A stretch of DNA of 14,143 nt from an uncultured Eubacteriaceae bacterium (GTDB lineage: Bacteria > Bacillota > Clostridia > Oscillospirales > Acutalibacteraceae), in the NCBI GenBank assembly GCA_937905915.1, contig CALCVR010000338.1, positions 1-14,143 of the forward strand, written 5' to 3'. The notes under the pieces are model-generated. The model was not told where the DNA came from, did no database searches, and saw nothing but the letters and a program-made list of their open reading frames with translations. The translations under genes and the position numbers were made by a program. Of the stretch, positions 1 to 7,500 are shown one piece after another; within the stretch, counting starts at the first letter, position 1, and each line of letters begins with the position of its first letter.

Positions 1-2877
1 GATGAAACGGCGGGCGATGTCCACCAATTCCGGCTTGTCGGAGTCCTTAACGGTGGCGATGATCTTGTGGTTTTTAGGCAGGTTGTAGCCGCCGCCGATA
101 AAGGCCTTATGCAGGGCCTCCGAGAACCCTTCGGCCAAGCCCAGCACCTCGCCGGTGGACTTCATTTCCGGACCAAGGCTGATCTCAGCGCCGTACAGCT
201 TCTCAAAGGAGAAGACCGGAAGCTTGACCGCCACATGCTTTTTGGCCGGGATAAGGCCGTATTGATATCCCTGTTCCGGGATGCTCTTGCCGAAGATGGC
301 GTTGGTGGCCAGGGCCACAATGGGCACACCGGTAATCTTGCTGATGTAGGGAACGGTACGGGAGGAACGGGGATTAACCTCGATGATATAGACCTCGTCG
401 TCGTAGATGATAAACTGGATATTGATCATGCCCTTGACGTGAAGGGCTTTGGCTAGACGGCGGGTGTAGTCCACAATGGTGTCCTGATGCTTCTGAGCGA
501 TGGACTGGGGCGGATACACCGAGATGGAGTCGCCCGAATGGACGCCGGCACGCTCCAGATGCTCCATAATGCCGGGGATAAGCACGTCCACACCGTCGCA
601 CACGGCGTCAACCTCCAGCTCTTTGCCCATCAGGTATTTGTCCACCAGGATGGGATGCTCCTGCACTGTCATGTTGATGATGGCCATAAATTGGGCGATC
701 TCCTGGTCGGAGAAGGCGATCTGCATGCCCTGGCCGCCCAGCACATAGGAGGGACGTACCAAAACCGGATATCCCAACTGGTTGGCGGCGGCGATGGCCT
801 CCTCGGTGGTGAACACCGTGGCGCCAGCCGGACGGGGGATGTTGCACTGCTCTAGAATGGCGTCGAACTTCTTGCGGTCCTCAGCGGCATCCACGTCCTC
901 AGCCGAGGTTCCCAGGACAGGGACGTTCATATCCCGCAGAGCCTGGGATAATTTGATGGCCGTCTGGCCGCCAAATTGGACCACTGCGCCGTATGGTTTT
1001 TCTAATTCTACGATATTGGCCACATCCTCAGGGGTGAGGGGCTCGAAGTAGAGCTTGTCGGCCACGTCAAAGTCGGTGGAAACCGTCTCGGGGTTGTTGT
1101 TGACGATGATGGTTTCATACCCGCATTTCTTGAGGGCCCAGACACAGTGAACTGAGCAGTAGTCGAACTCGATGCCCTGGCCAATGCGGATGGGACCGGA
1201 GCCCAGCACCAAAATTTTCTTTTTATCCGATTTGGTATCCACTTCGTTTTCGCTTTCGTAGCAGGAGTAATAGTAAGGGGTAGCGGCGGCAAATTCTGCG
1301 GCGCAGGTGTCCACCATCTTGTAGGCGGCCACAATGCCGTTTTCCATGCGGATGCGTTTGATCTGGGCGGGAGTGACGCCGGCCAGCTTGGCGATATCGG
1401 CGTCGATAAAGCCCATGTATTTTGCTTTGCTGAGAACCTCAGGATCGGTGCCGCGTTTACGGAGGAGATCCTCCATTTCCACCAAGGCCTGAATGCGGTC
1501 CAGGAACCACATGTCGATCTTGGTGATGTCGTTGATTTCCTCTAAGCCCACGCCGCGGCGGATGGCTTCGGCAATCACAAACAGACGACGGTCGTCGATG
1601 TTGTGAAGGCGTTTCTTGATATCCTCATCGCTGAGGCTCGACAGCATGGGAAGCATCAGACTTGTGCAGTTCTGTTCCAAGGAGCGGATGGACTTCATCA
1701 AAGCGCCCTCAAAGGAAGGAGAGATGCTCATGACCTCGCCGGTAGCCTTCATCTGGGTGCCCAGGGTGCGCTTGGCGGTGACAAACTTGTCAAAGGGCCA
1801 CTTGGGGAACTTGACGACACAGTAGTCCAGAGTGGGCTCGAAGCTTGCGTAGGTCTTGCCGGTGATGGCATTTTTGATCTCGTCCAAGCCGAAGCCCAAA
1901 GCCACTTTGGAAGCCACCTTGGCGATGGGGTAACCGGTTGCTTTAGAAGCCAGGGCCGAAGAACGGCTGACGCGGGGATTTACTTCAATGACTACATATT
2001 CAAAGGAGGTGGGATGCAGGGCGAATTGGACGTTACATCCACCTTCGATTTTCAGCTCGCTGATGATGTTGAGGGCGGCGGTGCGAAGCATCTGATGTTC
2101 CTTGTCGCCCAAGGTCTGGCAGGGGGCCACAACCACAGAGTCGCCAGTGTGGACGCCTACCGGGTCGATGTTTTCCATATTACAAATGGTGACGGCATTT
2201 CCCTTACTGTCCCGCATGACCTCGTATTCAATTTCTTTCCAGCCGCCGATGTAACGTTCCACCAGCACCTCGGTGACGCGGCTGAGGCGCAGGCCGTTGT
2301 GAGGGATGGCCTTAAGCTCATCCAAATTGTAGGCGATGCCGCCGCCGGTGCCGCCCAGGGTATAGGCCGGGCGGATAACCACCGGATAGCCGATGGATTC
2401 GGTAAATTCAATGGCGTCCTCCACTGTGTTTACCACTTTGGAGGTGGCGTAGGGTTCGCCGATGCGGTCCAGCGTATCCTTAAAAGCCTGACGGTCCTCG
2501 GCGTTTTTGATGGCCTCAGCCGAAGTACCTAACATACGGACGTGATGCTCGTCCAGGAATCCCGATTCCTTCAGCTCCATAGCCAAATTCAAAGCGTTCT
2601 GGCCGCCTAAGGTTGGCAGGATGGAGTCAGGTTTTTCCTTTTCGATGACTTTGCGGACGGTCTCGGCATTGAGAGGCTCGATGTAAACCTTGTCGGCAAT
2701 GTCCTTGTCGGTCATAATGGTGGCGGGGTTGGAGTTGATGAGGATAACCTCGATGCCCTCTTCCTGAAGGGCGCGGCAGGCCTGGGTGCCTGCGTAGTCG
2801 AACTCGGCCGCCTGGCCGATGATGATGGGGCCGGAGCCCAAAACCACGACGCGATGGATATCTGGATTCTTAGGCAT
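1..2877 (-). CDS. carB: Carbamoyl phosphate synthetase large subunit, C-terminus cut by window edge
   Basis: The large (synthetase) subunit uses ammonia delivered from CarA, bicarbonate and two ATP to make carbamoyl phosphate for pyrimidine and arginine synthesis in the cytoplasm. The reading frame is open for 959 codons from the ATG at 2877 to the left edge; family members have about 1070 residues, so roughly 110 are missing. The start reads MPKNPDIHRVVVLGSGPIII. Two homologous ATP-grasp halves are visible: RPAYTLGGTGGG begins at Arg169 and RPSYVLGGQGM at Arg708, and the metal-binding motifs EVNPRVSRSS (Glu298, Asn300) and EVNPRSSRT (Glu833, Asn835) are both intact. The last visible residues (about 931 onward) begin the MGS-like allosteric domain, so effector control cannot be judged. 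The start overlaps the end of carA by 8 bp, implying translational coupling. Identity is nearly certain. Confidence 0.97.
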   Translation of the reverse strand, partial: MPKNPDIHRVVVLGSGPIIIGQAAEFDYAGTQACRALQEEGIEVILINSNPATIMTDKDIADKVYIEPLNAETVRKVIEKEKPDSILPTLGGQNALNLAMELKESGFLDEHHVRMLGTSAEAIKNAEDRQAFKDTLDRIGEPYATSKVVNTVEDAIEFTESIGYPVVIRPAYTLGGTGGGIAYNLDELKAIPHNGLRLSRVTEVLVERYIGGWKEIEYEVMRDSKGNAVTICNMENIDPVGVHTGDSVVVAPCQTLGDKEHQMLRTAALNIISELKIEGGCNVQFALHPTSFEYVVIEVNPRVSRSSALASKATGYPIAKVASKVALGFGLDEIKNAITGKTYASFEPTLDYCVVKFPKWPFDKFVTAKRTLGTQMKATGEVMSISPSFEGALMKSIRSLEQNCTSLMLPMLSSLSDEDIKKRLHNIDDRRLFVIAEAIRRGVGLEEINDITKIDMWFLDRIQALVEMEDLLRKRGTDPEVLSKAKYMGFIDADIAKLAGVTPAQIKRIRMENGIVAAYKMVDTCAAEFAAATPYYYSCYESENEVDTKSDKKKILVLGSGPIRIGQGIEFDYCSVHCVWALKKCGYETIIVNNNPETVSTDFDVADKLYFEPLTPEDVANIVELEKPYGAVVQFGGQTAIKLSQALRDMNVPVLGTSAEDVDAAEDRKKFDAILEQCNIPRPAGATVFTTEEAIAAANQLGYPVLVRPSYVLGGQGMQIAFSDQEIAQFMAIINMTVQEHPILVDKYLMGKELEVDAVCDGVDVLIPGIMEHLERAGVHSGDSISVYPPQSIAQKHQDTIVDYTRRLAKALHVKGMINIQFIIYDDEVYIIEVNPRSSRTVPYISKITGVPIVALATNAIFGKSIPEQGYQYGLIPAKKHVAVKLPVFSFEKLYGAEISLGPEMKSTGEVLGLAEGFSEALHKAFIGGGYNLPKNHKIIATVKDSDKPELVDIARRFI

Positions 2878-3952
2878 TCTTGCCACCTCCCATTTGAGCA
2901 ATAAAGCGGTCGAAAAGGAACTGTGTATCGTGAGGGCCGGCGGAGGCTTCCGGATGGAATTGGACGCTATAAACCGGAAGAGTATCAAACTCCAATCCCT
3001 CTACCGTGCCGTCGTTGACGTTCTCAAAAGCTACGTGGACGTGATTGGGCAGACTGTAGCCATCCACCACATAACCATGATTTTGAGCGGAAATATAGGT
3101 GCGGCCTGTAGAGGTATCCCGCACAGGATGGTTGGAACCGCGGTGGCCGTAAGGAAGCTTGTGAGTGCTGCCGCCAGCGGCCAGAGCCACCAGCTGATGC
3201 CCCAAGCAGATGGCGAACAGCGGAATGCCAGAATGGACCAATTTGGCAACTTCGTCGATAATGGGGCCGCAGTCTTTTGGATCGCCAGGGCCGTTGGAAA
3301 GCATGATGCCGTCGGGCTTATCGGCGAGGATGGCTTCAGCGGAAGTGCCGCAGGGATAGACCGTCACCTTGCAGCCGCGCTTTACCAAGCACTGCACAAT
3401 GCTGCTTTTTCCACCTAAATCCAGCAGCGCCACAGTTTTAGAGAGGGGATCCTCTCCGTAATGCTCCACCGCTTTGCAGGAAGTGCGCTGTACCAGCCCT
3501 TGATGTTTATAAGCGGCAATGCGTTTTAACGCTTCTTCCCGATTGAAATTTTCATCAGTGGTAATCATACCATTCATCGTGCCCTTTTCCCGGAGCAATT
3601 TCGTCAAAGCCCGGGTATCGATGCCCTGAAGGCCGGGGATACCGGCTTCCTTCAGGTAATCCCCCAAACTTCCCTGGGAGCGGAAGTTACTGGGGATGCG
3701 GGATAATTCACGCATAAGAAAAGCCGAAACCCAGGGCCGTCTTGACTCCTGATCCTCAAAGCAAACACCGTAATTGCCGATGAGGGGATAGGTCATGACG
3801 ACGCCTTGTCCGGCATAAGAAGGATCTGTCAGCAGTTCGACATATCCAGTCATGGAGGTATTAAATACGATTTCGCAAATAACCTCCTTTTGAGAACCGA
3901 TGCTCTGACCGGTAAAAAGGTGTCCATCTTCCAGCAAAAGATAACCCTTCAA
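2870..3952 (-). CDS. carA: Carbamoyl phosphate synthetase small (glutaminase) subunit
   Basis: This subunit hydrolyses glutamine and channels the ammonia to CarB. I place the start at the TTG at 3952 (protein LKGYLLLEDGHLF..., Leu read as Met, 360 residues) because an AAAGGTGGAGG ribosome binding site lies 5 nt upstream and the family normally begins at this motif; an in-frame ATG at 4003 would add 17 low-complexity residues absent from relatives. The N-terminal CPSase domain carries the typical SQGSLGDYL and GIDTRALTKLLR motifs. The C-terminal class I glutamine amidotransferase domain has SNGPGDP, the nucleophile Cys249 in FAICLGHQ, and His333 and Glu335 in QFHPEAS, so the catalytic triad is complete. 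The stop codon lies inside the carB start region (8 bp overlap). Length and motifs match the family. Confidence 0.97.
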   Translation of the reverse strand: MKGYLLLEDGHLFTGQSIGSQKEVICEIVFNTSMTGYVELLTDPSYAGQGVVMTYPLIGNYGVCFEDQESRRPWVSAFLMRELSRIPSNFRSQGSLGDYLKEAGIPGLQGIDTRALTKLLREKGTMNGMITTDENFNREEALKRIAAYKHQGLVQRTSCKAVEHYGEDPLSKTVALLDLGGKSSIVQCLVKRGCKVTVYPCGTSAEAILADKPDGIMLSNGPGDPKDCGPIIDEVAKLVHSGIPLFAICLGHQLVALAAGGSTHKLPYGHRGSNHPVRDTSTGRTYISAQNHGYVVDGYSLPNHVHVAFENVNDGTVEGLEFDTLPVYSVQFHPEASAGPHDTQFLFDRFIAQMGGGKNA

Positions 3953-4044
3953 AACGCCTCCACCTTTCTTTTTTGACACAATGAAATAAATCCAAACTAC
4001 CACCTATCCAGCGCCAAAAAACGCCAAATGGTTAAATCTTCAGT

Positions 4045-4073
4045 ATTATATCACTATTGTCCCCAAGATGCAA
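4045..4073 (-). promoter_or_regulatory. Probable carAB promoter
   Basis: On the minus strand TTGCAT (4073-4068) and a perfect TATAAT (4050-4045) are separated by 17 bp, a good match to the housekeeping sigma-A consensus. Transcription would start near 4038, giving a leader of about 85 nt before the carA TTG start. I see no terminator hairpin or obvious attenuator in this leader, so an RNA switch of the pyrimidine operon type is not apparent. Confidence 0.75.
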
Positions 4074-4289
4074 GGAATTTCGATAAAAAAGAAAAATACC
4101 GATTGCTGTAAAGATAGGCTCTGACGACTTTGAAAAATAACAGACTTTATCAGCCGAACAGGATTTGTTTGTCAAAAAAGGATAGAACAAAAATTTTGTT
4201 TTGGTAAATTCGGTTAAAGAAGTGGATCGAGAAAAATATTATTCATCTTGTCTAATTTTACAAAATATATCTTGTGCAGTTTTTTGAAT

Positions 4290-4298
4290 TGCTATAAA
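4290..4298 (+). promoter_or_regulatory. Weak alternative promoter for the mannosidase gene
   Basis: TGC followed by TATAAA (4293-4298) forms an extended -10 element, with TTGTGC at 4272-4277 as a poor -35 match at a short spacing of 15. In such AT-rich DNA this can arise by chance. It would give a leader of about 265 nt. Confidence 0.25.
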
Positions 4299-4377
4299 AA
4301 TAACGAAGTAGAGGGGAGTAAATCTAAAAATATTACGGCAAATTTAAAAAAAGTACAGAACATTTTGCGCGCGTTTT

Positions 4378-4386
4378 TGTTATGAT
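4378..4386 (+). promoter_or_regulatory. Probable promoter of the mannosidase gene (extended -10)
   Basis: TGT followed by TATGAT (4381-4386) matches the extended -10 pattern TGnTATAAT with one mismatch. No good -35 hexamer lies 16-18 bp upstream, as is common for extended -10 promoters. Transcription would begin near 4393, giving a 5' leader of about 175 nt before the ATG at 4569. Confidence 0.4.
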
Positions 4387-4568
4387 AAATACAGCCCTTC
4401 AAGATCTTTTGCGTCCAGAAGGAAATGGATAAAATTCATCTTCTATAAAAATGGTTTTTCCATAAAGCTCGCTATTTAATGAGAAAAAGGGGAAGAGGAT
4501 GGTCTGTTTCTGGTAAGGGAGGTCAAAAGAATTCGGAAGGAAAACTTTTTGTAGTAGGAGGTAATTTA

Positions 4569-7500
4569 ATGAAGCTGAAAAGAATTTTGGCTGTGGTGCT
4601 CAGCACTACTATGGCCCTATCCACAGCCGCTTTTGCGCTCCCGGCGGCAGCTGAAGATCCTGTGGTAGGCGGGAGCTTCTCTTCTTCGTTTGAAGAAGGC
4701 GATGCCAGCCCTCTTGAGAATACCGTTGAGTATTCAGCTGATGGAAAGGCTATGACTGAAAACGTCACCAAAAAAGGCGCTGGTGAAGGTTTGGTTGGTA
4801 AAAAGAAGGCCAAGTCTGTTACCGCTCCTAAGGCCTACAATGACCATGAGATCGCTGACAACCTGCTGGATGACAACGCCGGCAGCAAATACTTGACCAC
4901 ATCCAATCGCCCATTTAACATCGATTTTGAGATGAGTGAGCCTACTACCATTCGCGTTTACTCCATCACTTCGGCCAATGACGCTCCTGAGCGCGACCCG
5001 AAGAGCTGGACTCTGTACGGATCGGTGGACGGTTCTGAGTGGGTGCAGCTGGACAAGCAGGAAAATCAGAAATTTGCCGACCGCTATGTCCGCAATACCT
5101 ATGAGATCAAAAATGAAACTGCCTATACATATTACCGTGTGACCGTAGAAGCCAATGGCAGCGGCAGCATGACCCAGATCGGCGACATCACATTTGGTAC
5201 CAACGATCCTGCTGATGATCAGGCGGCTGCTATCGGTATGGGCGCCGAAGTGCTGGGCGGCCCTGGCTCCACTTGGAACAGCACCACTGGCAAAGGCTTC
5301 ACCGGTTCCAAGACCTACACTGTCAGCGGTACCCATGAGGGTTCCGGCAGAGCTTACAGCCACAATGTGGTGTACGATAATCTCAACATCCCTGTTTCGG
5401 CCGACACCCAGCTGTCCTATAAGGTGTTCCCCCAGTTTGACGGCGACTATGATTATGAATACACCAGCACTTATGTGGCGGTGGATCTCCAATTTGAGGA
5501 CGGAACCTATCTGAGCGACCTGATGGCCGTCGATCAGTACGGCAACAAGATGGACGCTCAATCTCAGGGCGATTCCAAGTTCTTGCTTATGCGCCAGTGG
5601 AACCATGTGTATTCCAACATTGGCCAAGTAGCAGCTGGTAAGACAATCAAGAAGATCCTTATCAACTACGATAAGGCTTCCAACGCCACTACGACCACCA
5701 ATGAAGAGGGCGAAGAAGTGCCGGCAAACGCCAGCTTTGAAGCCCTGTTTGACGACATCGATATTAAAGATGTTGCTCCTGTAGAGCATGCGCGTAAGTC
5801 TGATTATGTCAGCATCCTGCGCGGCACACAGTCTTCCGGTTCTTTCTCCCGTGGTTTGAACGGCGCCCTTGTGACCGTTCCCCATTCGTTTAACTTCTGG
5901 GCTCCTACTACCAATAGTGGTCAGGCTTCTATGTACACCTATCAGCCCGGCAATACCTTTAAGCACATTTCTACCAGCCACGTGGCCAGCCACTGGATCG
6001 GCGACCGTGGCAATTACACCTTTATGGTCAATACCTCTATCGACGCTTCCAATAGTAATTCTGTTGGCGTCAATGAGAGGGCCGCCTCCTTCTCCCATGA
6101 CAATGAAGTGGCCAAGGCTCACTATTATAAAGTGGCCTTCGACGAAGGATCGGCAGCATCCGGCGCTACCTTGGAGCTGGCTCCCACCAACCATGCCGCT
6201 ATGATGCGTTTCACTTTTGACGAGAACGTTGAAAACCGCAACGTCATTTTGGACTGCGTGACCCGTGACGCTGATTTGAAATTCTCCGAAGACGGCAAGA
6301 CCTTTACTGCTGCTGTCAAAGAAAATAGCAACGGCATGGGAACCATGTATGTCTATGGTGAATTCAGCGTGGCTCCTGAATTGGATAAAATCACAAATGC
6401 TAAGAGCGGCCAGGGCGTTGTGTCCTTTGCCGATGGCACCAATGAAGTCACACTGAAAGTTGCTACTTCGTTTATCAGCGCCGACCAGGCTAAGCACAAT
6501 ATGGATCTGGAAATCGCTAAGGAAGATACTTTTGACGACATCAAAGAAATGGCTCAGTCTCAGTGGGATGATAAATTAGACATCATCGATGTAGAGGGCG
6601 CCACTGAAAATCAGTTGACTACCCTTTACTCCAATATGTATCGTCTGTTTGCCTATCCCAACCTGATGAGTGAAAATGTGGGTACTAATGAAGAACCTCA
6701 GTGGCAGTATAGAAGCCCCTACAACGACAAAGGTGTTGTAGATGGTACTTTCTATTACAACAACGGCTTCTGGGATACCTACCGTACCACCTGGGCCGCT
6801 TATGCTCTGTTGACTCCCAGCAAGAATACTGAATTGCTCAACGGTTTGGTACAGCATTACAACGATGAAGGCTGGGTGCCGCGTTGGATTGCCCCGGCGG
6901 GCGTCAACTCCATGGTTGGCACCAGCTCTGACGTTATCTTTGGCGACGCTTTGCTGCGAGGCCAAGAATTTGATTATGAGACCGCTTATGACGCAGCTCT
7001 GCGCAACGCTTCAGCTGTCAGCAGCAAATCTCAGAACGGCCGTCAGAACATCAACCAGTCCATCTTCTACGGTTATACCGGCGCCAACAACGGCGAGGGT
7101 ATGTCCTGGGGTCTGGAAGGCTTTATTAACGATGCTGGTATTGCCAACATGGCGAAGGCTATGATGGACAAGATGGAAGATAAAAACAGTGAAGAGTATC
7201 AGAAACTCAACGATGAGTATATCTACTTCACAAGCCGTGCTACCAACTATGTCAACTACTTTAAATACAATGACAATGGCGACGGAGACGGTTGGTTCAA
7301 GGGTAAGAACTACAACGGCACTTGGCAGACCAACGACGACAGCTTTAATCCCAAATCCTGGGGAGGTCAATACACCGAGACCAACGCTTGGAATATGGCC
7401 TTTACCGCGCCGCAGGACGGCCAAGGTTTGGCCAACCTGTACGGCGGACGCGATGGTTTGGCAGCTAAGCTGGATGCTTTCTTCAATGAAGACACCACTT

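Larger units (their letters stand above)
4074..4568. other. AT-rich intergenic region between carAB and the mannosidase gene
   Basis: This stretch of nearly 500 bp is markedly AT-rich compared with its flanks and holds no convincing gene. It contains the divergent regulatory DNA for carAB and the mannosidase gene. Visible elements are a perfect 15 bp AT palindrome at 4186-4200 (AACAAAA, central A, TTTTGTT) and two extended -10 candidates (4290-4298 and 4378-4386), plus runs of A and T that could bend the DNA. I did not find a clear cre site or any other operator I can name. Confidence 0.6.

Noticed and set aside
1603..2532. Plus-strand open frame of 309 codons within carB
   Set aside because: Codon-aligned mirror of carB, whose synthetase motifs are intact on the other strand.
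3969..3978. TTGACA on the plus strand near the carA start
   Set aside because: No suitable -10 at the right distance and no gene follows in that direction for several hundred bases.
3953..4003. Upstream ATG for carA at 4003
   Set aside because: The added 17 residues do not match the family, and the strong ribosome site lies downstream of it, just before the TTG at 3952.
4479..4568. Upstream in-frame ATG adding 30 residues to the mannosidase
   Set aside because: The extension is basic and polar, would bury the signal peptide, and lacks a good ribosome site, while AGGAGG stands 7 nt before the ATG at 4569. A five-codon frame starting at 4499 inside it is too short to support as a leader peptide.
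4734..6497. Minus-strand open frame of 587 codons inside the mannosidase gene
   Set aside because: It is the codon-aligned mirror of a well-supported coding sequence with a signal peptide and enzyme motifs; its translation shows no recognisable domain and no ribosome site was seen.
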